From NCBI GenBank assembly GCA_019419545.1, contig DXZT01000050.1, positions 50,192-114,191 of the forward strand: a DNA stretch of 64,000 nt, given 5' to 3'. This stretch comes from Collinsella sp. Lineage in GTDB: Bacteria > Actinomycetota > Coriobacteriia > Coriobacteriales > Coriobacteriaceae. Positions 16,750 to 24,878 of the stretch are shown in pieces; within the stretch, counting starts at the first letter, position 1; every line of letters starts with the position of its first letter. Both the position numbers and the translations under genes were made by a program. The notes beneath the pieces were generated by a model that saw nothing but the letters and a program-made list of their open reading frames with translations, did not search any database and was not told the origin of the DNA.

Positions 16750-18198
16750 CTAGTGGGCGCCTTCCTCCTCGTCGTTGGGTCGGTAGGTGATGAACTCGAT
16801 AACAAAGGCCAGGACGGCGGAGATGAGCGAGGCGATGATCGCGAAGATCATGTGGGAGATCCCGGCGCCACCAGGGGTCCCGTCGATGAAGTTGAGCAGG
16901 TTGAAGACGCCGAGGCCGCCCGAGATGTACATGAGAGCGCCAGTCATTCCCACGATAGCGCCGCCCACGGCGGAGCTCAGGCATGCCACGACGAACGCGC
17001 GCTTGTTGGGGAGGGCGATGCCGTAGATGCCCGGCTCGGTGACGCCGAAGAAGAAGGCGGAGATCATCGCGGGAAGGGCGATGCCGCGGAAGCGCTCGTC
17101 CTTGTTTCTGAGGTACATGGCAAAGATGACCGCTCCGAGTGCGAACCCGTGGCCGATGGTGGCGGCGAGCACGCTATCGTGGCCGAGGGTGTTCAGGTTC
17201 ATGATGGAGATGGGGATGAGGCTCCAGTGGAAGCCGAAGATGACGAGGCACATCCACAGTCCGCCGACTAGGGCGCTGCCCAGGACGGAACCAACCACGG
17301 GGAGCTGGAAGATGAACGAGAACGCCGCGCTCAGCAGGTTGGTGATGAGGGTGGCCACCGGGCCGATGATGAGGTAGCCCAAGACGATGGAGACCGTCAT
17401 CGTGGCGAGCGGGACAAGGAACATCTTGAGCGCAGCCGGCATCCAGCTCTTGAGCCAGCGCTCAAGGATAGAGCCGAACCACACCATGAGAAGGACGGGG
17501 ATCACCGAGCTCACGTAGCCGGACACGGGCATGATGATGGGGAGCCCGAGGGCGGTGGCGTACCACGAGAACGTGCCGGCCACGCCGAGGTCGATGCTGC
17601 CGAGCGCCTCGCCCGAGGTCAGGGCGACCATCGTCGGGTAGAGGAGCGCCACGCCGATTGCCACGCCGGTGAACTCGTTCATGCGGAACTTGCGCGCGGC
17701 ACTGAACGCCAGGGCGACGGGAAGGAAGTAGAAGAAGCCGTCAGCCACGGTGTAGAGCAGCGTGTAGAGGCCGTCGTTTGCAAAGGCCGGGACGAAGTAG
17801 GTGATGAGGGCAAGCAGTCCCTTCATGATGCCTGCGGCGGCAAGCGGTCCCAGGATGGGCTGGAAGATGCCAGAGATGAGGTCGATGATGACGGAGGCAA
17901 CGGTCTTATCGCCCTGGGGCTCGTCGTCGGCGCTTGCGCCGCCCGAGAAGTTGCCGGCCTCCAGGACCGCGTCGTAGACGTCCTCGACGATGTTGCCCAC
18001 GACCACCTGGTACTGGCCGTTGGCCTGGATGACCTGGATGACGCCCTTGAGGGCCTCGATCTTGGCCGTGTTGGCGCGGGACTTGTCCTTGAGTTTGAAG
18101 CGCACGCGCGTGATGCAGTGCGCGACGCTGGCGACGTTCTCGGCGCCGCCTACGTTCTCGAGTATGGATCTGGCCAGGTCGTCGTATTTTTCTGCCAT
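16750..18198 (-). CDS. Beta-glucoside-type PTS transporter, EIIB-EIIC
   Basis: A 482-residue phosphotransferase permease. The EIIB domain (residues 1-85) has its phosphorylated cysteine at position 28 in VAHCITRVRFKLKD. The EIIC domain has about ten membrane segments, with GFHWSLIPI near 325 and the sugar-site motif FGVTEPGIYGIALP near 390. There is no EIIA domain at the C-terminus, which instead ends shortly after the last membrane helix with an acidic tail; EIIA must come from elsewhere. It lies 31 bp downstream of a 6-phospho-beta-glucosidase gene on the same strand, so the pair imports, phosphorylates and cleaves an aryl- or alkyl-beta-glucoside or cellobiose-like sugar. Confidence 0.93.
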   Translation of the reverse strand: MAEKYDDLARSILENVGGAENVASVAHCITRVRFKLKDKSRANTAKIEALKGVIQVIQANGQYQVVVGNIVEDVYDAVLEAGNFSGGASADDEPQGDKTVASVIIDLISGIFQPILGPLAAAGIMKGLLALITYFVPAFANDGLYTLLYTVADGFFYFLPVALAFSAARKFRMNEFTGVAIGVALLYPTMVALTSGEALGSIDLGVAGTFSWYATALGLPIIMPVSGYVSSVIPVLLMVWFGSILERWLKSWMPAALKMFLVPLATMTVSIVLGYLIIGPVATLITNLLSAAFSFIFQLPVVGSVLGSALVGGLWMCLVIFGFHWSLIPISIMNLNTLGHDSVLAATIGHGFALGAVIFAMYLRNKDERFRGIALPAMISAFFFGVTEPGIYGIALPNKRAFVVACLSSAVGGAIVGMTGALMYISGGLGVFNLLNFIDGTPGGAGISHMIFAIIASLISAVLAFVIEFITYRPNDEEEGAH

Positions 18199-18229
18199 TA
18201 TTTTCTCCTTAGTGATATTGCCCGGGTGG

Positions 18230-19660
18230 TTAGCCCAGGTCGCCTCCGTTGGTGGCGATGGCCTGTTGATACCAGTAGAAGCTCTTCTTGCGCCTGCGCT
18301 CGAGCGTGCCGTTGCCCAGGTTGTCGCGGTCCACGTAGATGAAGCCGTAGCGCTTCTCCATCTCGCCGGAGCCCGCGCTCACGAGGTCGATCGGCCCCCA
18401 GGTGGTGTAGCCGAGCATCTCGACGCCGTCCTGCTCGATAGCGTCGCGCATGGCCTCGATGTGCTCGCGCAGGTAGGCGATGCGGTAGTCATCCTCGATC
18501 GTGCCGTCGGGAAGCACCTCGTCATAGGCGCCGAGGCCGTTCTCCACCACAAAGAGCGGCTTCTGGTAGCGGTCCCAGAGGTCGTTGATCGTGATGCGGA
18601 ACCCCAGCGGGTCGATGACCCAGCCCCAGTCGCTCGTGCGCACGTAGGGGTTCTCTACGCCGGCGAAGGCGTTGCCCTCGGCGACGCCGCCCACGGAATC
18701 GGGATCGCCCGCGGTACAGCGCGAGGAGTAGTAGCTAAACGAGATGAAGTCGACGGTGTTCTCCGCAAGGATGCGCTCGTCCTCGGCGGTCATGCCCACG
18801 TCGATGCCCTCGCGCTCGAGCATCTTGAGCGCGTAGCCGGGGTAGTGCCCGCGTGCCTGCACGTCCACGAAGAAGAGGTCCTCCTGGTTCTTGACCTGCG
18901 CTGCACGGACGTCCTCGGGACGACAGGAGTAGGGGTAGTAGCTTCCCGCGGCGAGCATGCAGCCAACCTTGTTCTCCGGGTCGACCTCGTGGGCGATCTT
19001 GGTAGCCCAGGCGCTCGCCACGAGCTCGTTGTGCGCGGCGCGGTACTCGGCCTCGCGGGCATTCTCCCCGGGCTCGAGGACGATGCCGGCGCCCATGAAG
19101 GGACGGTGTAAGATCATGTTCATCTCGTTGAACGTGATCCACCAATGCACGAGGCCGCGGTAGCGGTTGAAGAGCACCTTCACGAGCCGCTTGTAGAGCT
19201 CGATGAGGGCGCGGTTTCGCCAGGCGCCGTACTTCTTGACGAGGTGGATGGGGCAGTCGAAGTGCGTGATGGTCACGAGGGGCTCGATCCTGTGCTCGCG
19301 GCAGCAGCGGAACACGTCCTCGTAGAAGGCGAGCCCGGCCTCGTTGGGCTCCTCCTCGTCGCCATTGGGGAAGATGCGGCTCCAGGCGATGGAGAGGCGA
19401 AAGACCTTAAAGCCCATCTCCGCGAAGAGGGCTATGTCCTCGCGGTAGTGGTGGTAGAAGTCGATGCCCGTCTGGGCCGGGTAGTAGTACCCGGGCTCAA
19501 AGTCGAGCATGCGCCTCAGGCCGCGACTTACGTCGTTGCGCTCCGACCCGTGTGGGATGACGTCGACATTGGCAAGGCCGCGGCCGCCCTCGTCATAACC
19601 TCCCTCGCATTGGTTAGCAGCGGTGGCTCCTCCCCAAAGGAACCCTTTTGGAAATGGCAT
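18230..19660 (-). CDS. 6-phospho-beta-glucosidase, GH1 family
   Basis: A 476-residue glycoside hydrolase family 1 enzyme. The N-terminal signature FPKGFLWGGATAANQCEGGY is intact, the acid/base glutamate is in TFNEMN near residue 180, and the nucleophile in LFVVENGLG near 375. The sequence VSAGSGEMEKRYGFIYVD near the end is typical of the phospho-glucosidase subgroup. It is encoded just before the PTS permease and hydrolyses the phosphorylated disaccharide delivered by it. AAGGAGG precedes the ATG by 4 bp. The upstream region has a GTTATAAAG box on the minus strand and a short GCG(T/C)CCCC hairpin in the leader; no BglG-type antiterminator gene is seen. Confidence 0.95.
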   Translation of the reverse strand: MPFPKGFLWGGATAANQCEGGYDEGGRGLANVDVIPHGSERNDVSRGLRRMLDFEPGYYYPAQTGIDFYHHYREDIALFAEMGFKVFRLSIAWSRIFPNGDEEEPNEAGLAFYEDVFRCCREHRIEPLVTITHFDCPIHLVKKYGAWRNRALIELYKRLVKVLFNRYRGLVHWWITFNEMNMILHRPFMGAGIVLEPGENAREAEYRAAHNELVASAWATKIAHEVDPENKVGCMLAAGSYYPYSCRPEDVRAAQVKNQEDLFFVDVQARGHYPGYALKMLEREGIDVGMTAEDERILAENTVDFISFSYYSSRCTAGDPDSVGGVAEGNAFAGVENPYVRTSDWGWVIDPLGFRITINDLWDRYQKPLFVVENGLGAYDEVLPDGTIEDDYRIAYLREHIEAMRDAIEQDGVEMLGYTTWGPIDLVSAGSGEMEKRYGFIYVDRDNLGNGTLERRRKKSFYWYQQAIATNGGDLG

Positions 19661-19781
19661 GGTGCCTCCTTCTCTCTGGCGCCCCCACCTCTGCGGGGAC
19701 GCTTTATAACGTCCTTGCGACCTCACGCGCCGGGCCCGTGGCCCTTTCCCTGATGCGCGCGGGCCGCCCGTGAAGGGGTGA

Positions 19782-20762
19782 CTAGCTGACGGCTTGTCCT
19801 GCGGCGGCGCGACGTGCCTCCCGGCCTCCAAGCAGGGAGGGGACCTGTGCCAGGCACACGCCGGCGAGGATGATGGCGACGCCCAGCCACTCGACGACGC
19901 CGAGCGGCTCGCCGAGGACGATCATGGCGATGAGCAGGCCGGCGGGGAGTTCCGCGGCGGCCATGACAGTGGAGAGACCCGCGGGCAGGTGCGGAGAGCC
20001 CATGCCGAAGAGCAAGACCGGGCAGAGCATGCCAAAGAAGCCGGCGATGACGGCAAAGGGCAGGATGCCCTGGGCGAGGACGCCCGAGACGACGTAGTCC
20101 GGGCACACCGTGAGCGACATGACCACGGAGCCCGCGCACACGATGACGCCGCGCTGCTCGGACGAGCAGGGGGCCTCGACCTTGCCGGAGAGGGTGACAA
20201 AGAGGGAGCAGGACACGGCCGCCCCCAGCGCGCAGAGCAGGGCCACGGGGTCGTACCCGGTGATGCCGGTCTTGTAAACGCCACTCGCGAACACCGTCCC
20301 GAAGACGATGGCCAGGGCGGAGGCCACTTGGAGGGGCCTCGGCGGCCGGCGCGTCATGACGGTCTGCCACACGAGCCCCAGCCACGTGAACTGGAAGAGG
20401 AGCGTGAGCGCCACCGGGGCGGGCAGCACGCTCATGGCGTAGCAGTAGAGGATTGAGGTGAGGCAGGTGAGGGCTCCCAGGCCCATGAGCTTAAGGGCGA
20501 GCTTCCAGCCCACGCGCTGCCAGTGGTGCCCGAGTGCGTGCCCTGCGAGCGTGGCGAGGGCGAAGAAGAGGCAGCCGAGCCACGCTTGGCTCGCCACCAC
20601 CTGTGCCGAGGTGAAGCCCGCGGCGTAGGCGAGCTTGTAGGTCGTGGCCATCGCGCCGTAGCAGGCGCCGCCCGCAAAGACCTGGAGCGCCGCCTTGGCC
20701 TGTCCCGCGCCCGTGGCTCCCGCCCCGGCGGCCTGTTGCTTGATTGTGTTTGTTCCTGCCAT
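19782..20762 (-). CDS. EamA/DMT-family transporter
   Basis: A 326-residue membrane protein with ten predicted helices arranged as two EamA repeats, the drug/metabolite transporter superfamily. The second repeat has the usual GEPLGVVEWLGVAIILAGV ending. Substrates in this family include amino acids and other metabolites, usually exported. The ATG at 20762 follows AGGGAG. The mRNA leader is unusual, with a strong terminator hairpin at 20886 and a hairpin that overlaps the region before the ribosome binding site, so expression is probably controlled by RNA structure. The beta-glucosidase gene starts 121 bp downstream on the same strand. Confidence 0.85.
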   Translation of the reverse strand: MAGTNTIKQQAAGAGATGAGQAKAALQVFAGGACYGAMATTYKLAYAAGFTSAQVVASQAWLGCLFFALATLAGHALGHHWQRVGWKLALKLMGLGALTCLTSILYCYAMSVLPAPVALTLLFQFTWLGLVWQTVMTRRPPRPLQVASALAIVFGTVFASGVYKTGITGYDPVALLCALGAAVSCSLFVTLSGKVEAPCSSEQRGVIVCAGSVVMSLTVCPDYVVSGVLAQGILPFAVIAGFFGMLCPVLLFGMGSPHLPAGLSTVMAAAELPAGLLIAMIVLGEPLGVVEWLGVAIILAGVCLAQVPSLLGGREARRAAAGQAVS

Positions 20763-20994
20763 TAGGCTCCCTTCCGTCTGCTGTCTTGCAGACGCACGTC
20801 TCGTGCGTCTGTTCCCTGCAGTCGGAAGGTGGGCTCGTGCGGTCTTCTGGCGGTGCATGTGGCACCTGCTGCCAAGACGAAAAAAGCCACGCAACCGACT
20901 GCTCGGTTGCGTGGCAAAAAGGTGGCTAGCGCCCAGAAAAGTCCACGCGTTTTTAGACTGGGACAAAGTACTACAACAGATGAGATTCCGTCAA
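20763..20994 (-). promoter_or_regulatory. Structured leader of the DMT transporter with terminator and competing hairpins
   Basis: On the minus strand a TTGACG (20989-20994) could serve as -35, with a weak -10. A 13 bp perfect stem (20886-20898 / 20903-20915) is followed by TTTTTT, an intrinsic terminator about 120 bp before the start codon. Upstream GCGTGG (20943-20948) can pair with CCACGC of its first arm. Closer to the gene CAGACGCACG (20802-20811 on the minus strand) pairs with CGTGCGTCTG, but CGTCTG / CAGACG is an alternative pairing. This is the layout of a riboswitch or leader-peptide attenuator; the ligand is unknown. Confidence 0.6.
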
Positions 20995-21261
20995 GAAAAA
21001 CCGAGGAAAAAAGTGAGCCTCTGCCCGCCGTACCTGTGGCGGTCGTTCCCCGAACGGGGCGGTGCTGTTGGGGACTGTCTCGATCTGTAACAGTTGGGGC
21101 TAGTTTTGGTCGATGGATGTTACAGATTGAGATTGTTGAGGATGGGTGGGGGTAGCTAATTCGGACAGGGCTATTTTAAACATTGGGAAATCGAGCGTGG
21201 CAAGCGGAGGTCTTCGGGGTATAAGACGGCTAATTGTATGCCGCCTATGAAAGGAAACCTC
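20995..21261. other. Intergenic region with inverted repeats upstream of the DJ-1 gene
   Basis: No gene is seen. It holds GTTCCCC / GGGG-type short palindromes near 21045-21060 and a longer inverted repeat, ATCTGTAAC (about 21084-21092) / GTTACAGAT (about 21119-21127). The GGGGACTGTC core near 21070 resembles REP-type palindromes elsewhere in the window. Confidence 0.45.
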
Positions 21262-21804
21262 ATGCCCAGCGTTGCCGTTCTCGCCGCCGATGGCTTTGAA
21301 ACTATTGAATGCCTGACCATGGTCGATGTCATGCGTCGCGGCGGCGTGCGCGCCACGCTTGTCTCGATCATGCCCACGCGCGAGGTCGTAAGCTCGTTGC
21401 AGATTCCCGTGACCTGCGATGCGCTCTTTGACGAGATCAACTTTGACGAGTACGACTGCGTCGTGCTACCTGGCGGCCTGCCCGGCGCCACCAACCTGCG
21501 TGCCGACCAGCGCGTCTGCGACGTGGTCTGCGAGTTCGCCGCCGCCAAGCACGTCGCCGCCATCTGCGCCGCCCCGTTTATCCTGGGTGAGCTCGACCTG
21601 CTCGAGGGGCGCCACGCCACGTGCTTCCCTGGCTTTGAGAAGAGCTTCCCCGAAGGCGCCTATACCGGCGAGAAGGTTACGCAAGACGGCAACATCATCA
21701 CCGCCAGCGGCATGGCCCAGTCGCTCCCCTTCGCGCTTGAGCTGCTGCGCACGCTCGCCGGCGACAATGCTGTCGAGAAGGTTGCCGAGGGCATTCAGCT
21801 ATGA
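21262..21804 (+). CDS. DJ-1/PfpI family protein
   Basis: A 180-residue DJ-1/YajL-type protein. The conserved cysteine of the nucleophile elbow is in AAICAAPFILG near residue 100, the glutamate partner in ADGFETIE near residue 13, and LPGGLPGATNL near 66 is the family glycine loop. Members act as protein deglycases, glyoxalases or redox chaperones; which one applies here is not determinable. The ATG follows AAAGGAAACCTC. Its stop overlaps the start of the maf gene by 4 bp (ATGA), so the two are translationally coupled. Confidence 0.9.
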   Translation: MPSVAVLAADGFETIECLTMVDVMRRGGVRATLVSIMPTREVVSSLQIPVTCDALFDEINFDEYDCVVLPGGLPGATNLRADQRVCDVVCEFAAAKHVAAICAAPFILGELDLLEGRHATCFPGFEKSFPEGAYTGEKVTQDGNIITASGMAQSLPFALELLRTLAGDNAVEKVAEGIQL

Positions 21805-22382
21805 TTTTGGCCTCGCAATCACCGCGCCGCATCGAGTTGATGCGCGAGGCGGGCTATGTCATTCGCATCATTCCTGCCGATATCGACGAAACGCCGTTTG
21901 ATGGCGAGGCCCCGCTTACGCTCGTTGAACGCTTAGCACGCGCCAAAGCCGCCGCCGTTGCCGCCGAGCATGCCGAGCCCAATGAGCTGACGGTCGCGGC
22001 CGACACCATCGTCACCTTTGACGGCAAGATTCTGGGCAAGCCGGCAACCGAGGACGAGGCGCGTACCATGCTCCGTGAGCTTTCGGGCCGCACGCACCAG
22101 GTCGCAACCGGCGTCTGCATCGTTAAGGCAGGCGATACGGCCGCCCCACATGCCGCCGAGAGCCTGTCCTTTGTCGATGTGACCGACGTGACGTTCTACG
22201 AGCTCACCGACGAGCAGATCGAGCACTACGTCGCCTCGGGTGAGCCCATGGACAAGGCCGGCGCCTACGGCATTCAGGGCACAGGAGGACGCATGCTCGT
22301 GCATGATATATCGGGCGACTTCTATAACGTGGTGGGCCTACCCATCGCTCGCGTCGCGCGCGCGATTCAAAAGCTCTCGTAA
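21801..22382 (+). CDS. maf: Maf family nucleoside triphosphate pyrophosphatase
   Basis: A 193-residue Maf protein, a house-cleaning pyrophosphatase for non-canonical or methylated nucleotides (YhdE/YceF group) historically linked to septum formation. Landmarks are LASQSPRR at the N-terminus, AADTIVTFDGKILGKP near residue 67 with the catalytic aspartate, and GAYGIQGTGG near 155. The start is the ATG of the ATGA overlap with the DJ-1 gene. A hairpin at 22391 follows. Confidence 0.94.
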   Translation: MILASQSPRRIELMREAGYVIRIIPADIDETPFDGEAPLTLVERLARAKAAAVAAEHAEPNELTVAADTIVTFDGKILGKPATEDEARTMLRELSGRTHQVATGVCIVKAGDTAAPHAAESLSFVDVTDVTFYELTDEQIEHYVASGEPMDKAGAYGIQGTGGRMLVHDISGDFYNVVGLPIARVARAIQKLS

Positions 22383-22390
22383 TTGCATCT

Positions 22391-22413
22391 GGCGCTGGGT
22401 ATCCCCCAGCGCC
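22391..22413 (+). terminator. Hairpin downstream of maf
   Basis: A 9 bp stem, GGCGCTGGG / CCCAGCGCC, followed by TACAATTTT, 9 bp past the maf stop; a plausible weak terminator. Confidence 0.7.
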
Positions 22414-22483
22414 TACAATTTTGGCGTACCGTACGGATCCCGACCGGGCACATGGCGCGGCGGAAAACCGATAGGAGTTAAAC

Positions 22484-23485
22484 ATGGATACACTGCTCGA
22501 GGCCATTGACGTCTGCGATGTCGATGGCTTTTGCTATGGCAACTATACGGACGAGGAGGCCGGCACCGGTTGCACCGTAATCGTGGCACCCGAGGGCGCC
22601 ACCGGCGGCGTTGACGTTCGCGGCGGTGCTCCAGCATCGCGCGAAACCGACCTGCTGCGACCCGAGAACACCGTCGACAAGGTCCACGCCGTCTGCCTTT
22701 CGGGCGGATCGGCCTTTGGTCTGGAGGCTGCAAGCGGCGTCGCCCGCGAGCTCGAGAGCCGCGGCATCGGCCTTCCCGTCGGCCCCACGCAGGTGCCTAT
22801 CGTGTGCTCCAGCTGCATCTTCGACCTCGCCTTTGGCGATCCCACCGTGCGCCCCGACATAGAGGCCGGCATCGCCGCCGTGCGCGAGGCACTCGACAAC
22901 ACCCCCACTATACTCGAGCAGGGCAATGTGGGCGCCGGCACCGGCGCTACCGTAGGTAAGCTCATGGGTCCCGCCACCTGCATGAAGGCCGGCCTTGGCG
23001 CTGCTGCCGTGGCGCTCGGCCCTGTCAAGGTGGGCGCTGTGGTCTCGGTCAACGCCTGCGGCAACGTCGTCGACCCGACCACGGGCGAGTGGGTAGCCGG
23101 CATGCGCGCCGCAGCCGATAGCGACCAGATCGTCGACATGGAGCTCGCCGCTTTTGCCGCCGCCGGCTCTATGCAGATGCCGCTCGACCGCACCAACACC
23201 ACTATCAGCTGCATCGTCACCAACGTGAAGCTCACCAAGGCCCAGACCACCAAGGTCTCCCAGATGGCAGCAGACGCCTACGCGCACGCCATCCGTCCCA
23301 CGCACACCACCAACGACGGCGACACCATCTACACCCTCGCCAGCGGCAAACTAGGCGCCCAGGCAAGCGCCGCCGTTCCCCTAGACCTGCTGGGCATGCT
23401 CGCCGTAAGGGCCCTACAGACCGCCATCGTAAACGGAGCAAAAAATGCCAAAACCTCCCACGGCATCCCCGGCGCCGCGAAGTAG
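22484..23485 (+). CDS. P1 family peptidase (DmpA/L-aminopeptidase-esterase type)
   Basis: A 333-residue member of peptidase family S58. These are self-processing N-terminal-nucleophile-like enzymes that cleave N-terminal residues or beta-peptide/amide bonds. Family features seen are GCTVIVAPEGATGGVDVRGG near residue 30, LSGGSAFGLEAASGV near 75, GNVGAGTGATVGK near 148, and the NTTISCIVTN segment near 247 that spans the usual autocleavage region. It is preceded by AGGAG with good spacing. The start and end fit family length. No neighbour indicates its substrate. Confidence 0.88.
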   Translation: MDTLLEAIDVCDVDGFCYGNYTDEEAGTGCTVIVAPEGATGGVDVRGGAPASRETDLLRPENTVDKVHAVCLSGGSAFGLEAASGVARELESRGIGLPVGPTQVPIVCSSCIFDLAFGDPTVRPDIEAGIAAVREALDNTPTILEQGNVGAGTGATVGKLMGPATCMKAGLGAAAVALGPVKVGAVVSVNACGNVVDPTTGEWVAGMRAAADSDQIVDMELAAFAAAGSMQMPLDRTNTTISCIVTNVKLTKAQTTKVSQMAADAYAHAIRPTHTTNDGDTIYTLASGKLGAQASAAVPLDLLGMLAVRALQTAIVNGAKNAKTSHGIPGAAK

Positions 23486-23498
23486 CCTAACCTGAACG

Positions 23499-23620
23499 GT
23501 TGCCCGGTGGGGCTTGGTTATGTTTGCTGCTCTACAGTCCTGGCTCGCACGAAGAGCACATTAAGTGCTCTTCGGCTCGTGCGGAACTCGCGACAAACAT
23601 AACCAAGCCCACCGGGCAAC
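23499..23620 (-). repeat. Structured intergenic repeat family 2, copy D
   Basis: The outer arms of 27-28 bases (23499-23526 and 23594-23620) pair with a single bulged G. Inside are a 9-10 bp stem (CGAAGAGCAC / GTGCTCTTCG) and a CGCAC / GTGCG stem. On the minus strand the internal loops read GAGTTCCGCACG and AGGACTGT, the same as in the element at 23714. Confidence 0.85.
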
Positions 23621-23713
23621 CTACTCAACTAGATCCCTTTCAGCCCAGGCCCCTGTGTACCGCGCGTCCAAGATCTTCAAATTCAGCCGTCTGACATAAA
23701 GCAAGACATAGCA

Positions 23714-23825
23714 GAGGACCCCTGGTCCTTAACTTGATACGAGTTCCGCACGCAAAGGAGGCGCCAGTGGCGCCTCCGTCTTGCGCAGGACTGTCCGAAG
23801 TAGCAAGTTAAGGACCAGGGGTCCC
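23714..23825 (+). repeat. Structured intergenic repeat family 2, copy E
   Basis: Outer arms (GGACCCCTGGTCCTTAACTTG and its reverse complement, 21 bases each) enclose an inner stem, GGAGGCGCC / GGCGCCTCC. The internal loops GAGTTCCGCACG and AGGACTGT are shared with copy D, while all stems differ. Confidence 0.85.
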
Positions 23826-23846
23826 CGTTGCCCGAGCGTTTCTGTG

Positions 23847-24878
23847 CTAGTTGAATTTGAAGATCTTTGAGGCAAGATGGTATAGGCCGAGTGTGGTTTT
23901 GTCTCCGGCCCGTCCATGCAGGTTGGTAAAGAATCCGACTACGCCGTAGCGAGCGCGACGATACATGCGCTCGTCGTACTCCTTCAGGTCCTTCCACAGC
24001 GTCTTCAGGCGCTCATCGGCACAATCTTCCTCGGAAAGCTTCGTAAGCACCGAGCAGATTGCCATCATCATGGTGAAGTAGCCCATCATGTACGAACGCA
24101 GACGCGAGGACTCAACGTCCTGGTACAGGTGGAACGATTCCATCATGATGCGCGTTACGCGGAACTGCTGGCCCAGGCGCTTGACCATCGTGGCCTCGTT
24201 GACGCTCTGGCCCTCGCGACCGATAAAGTAGCGATAGAGGTCGATGTCGGCGTAGTACATGGTCTTGCAGCGCGGCAGCGGTACGTATGCGTAGATATTA
24301 TCCACGTAGAACGTGTGCGCCGGCATAGGCAGATTGGACTCACGCAGTACGTCGGTGCGATAGCACAGGCTGTGCATGAGCAGGTTCTGATCGGGACGGA
24401 AGTGTCCGATCTGGTCCCAAGAGAAAAACTTTTTGCGCGGAAGGGCAAACTTGTAGCCAATAGCGGTATGCGTGCCCTCGTAAACCTTCTCGTACACGTA
24501 GTTCGAGATAAACAGGTCGACGCGCTGGTCGCGCTCCTCAAAGCCACGCAGAATCGACAGCATGGTCGAAAGCGCCGCACCGTCGAGCCAGTCGTCCGAG
24601 TCAACGACCTTATAGTACGTACCATGCGCCTCGCGCAGGCCCGAGAGGACGGCGATACCGTGGCCGCCATTCTCCTGGTGCACCGCGCGGATGATTCCAG
24701 GATAACGGGCCTCCCACTCGTCGGCCTTGGCGGCCGTCTCGTCCTTGGAGCCGTCGTCCACCACGATAATCTCGATATCGGTGGCGTAATTGCTCCCCTC
24801 CAAGATGGAGGTGATGCAATGGTCCATATCCTTGGCGGCGTTATACGAGGGAATACCGAATGTTATGACTTTATGCAT
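23847..24878 (-). CDS. Glycosyltransferase family 2
   Basis: A 343-residue GT-A fold glycosyltransferase. The nucleotide-sugar site has VVDDGSKDET near residue 40 and the metal-binding DSDDW near 98; GGHGIAVLSGLREA lies between. The C-terminal half is helical and has no membrane span, so it is probably cytoplasmic or peripheral. Its ATG overlaps the stop of the UDP-galactopyranose mutase gene by 8 bp, so the pair is translationally coupled. It may transfer galactofuranose or build the acceptor chain; the exact donor is not readable. Confidence 0.9.
   Translation of the reverse strand: MHKVITFGIPSYNAAKDMDHCITSILEGSNYATDIEIIVVDDGSKDETAAKADEWEARYPGIIRAVHQENGGHGIAVLSGLREAHGTYYKVVDSDDWLDGAALSTMLSILRGFEERDQRVDLFISNYVYEKVYEGTHTAIGYKFALPRKKFFSWDQIGHFRPDQNLLMHSLCYRTDVLRESNLPMPAHTFYVDNIYAYVPLPRCKTMYYADIDLYRYFIGREGQSVNEATMVKRLGQQFRVTRIMMESFHLYQDVESSRLRSYMMGYFTMMMAICSVLTKLSEEDCADERLKTLWKDLKEYDERMYRRARYGVVGFFTNLHGRAGDKTTLGLYHLASKIFKFN

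Larger units (their letters stand above)
23486..23846. other. Intergenic region between convergent genes with two nested inverted repeats
   Basis: No gene is visible. The region is filled by two large structured elements (23499-23620 and 23714-23825) of the same family, separated by about 90 bp that shows no other feature. Confidence 0.7.

Noticed and set aside
23500..23700. 64-codon plus-strand frame over the inverted repeat
   Set aside because: It lies inside structured repeat D and has no start site; a chance frame.
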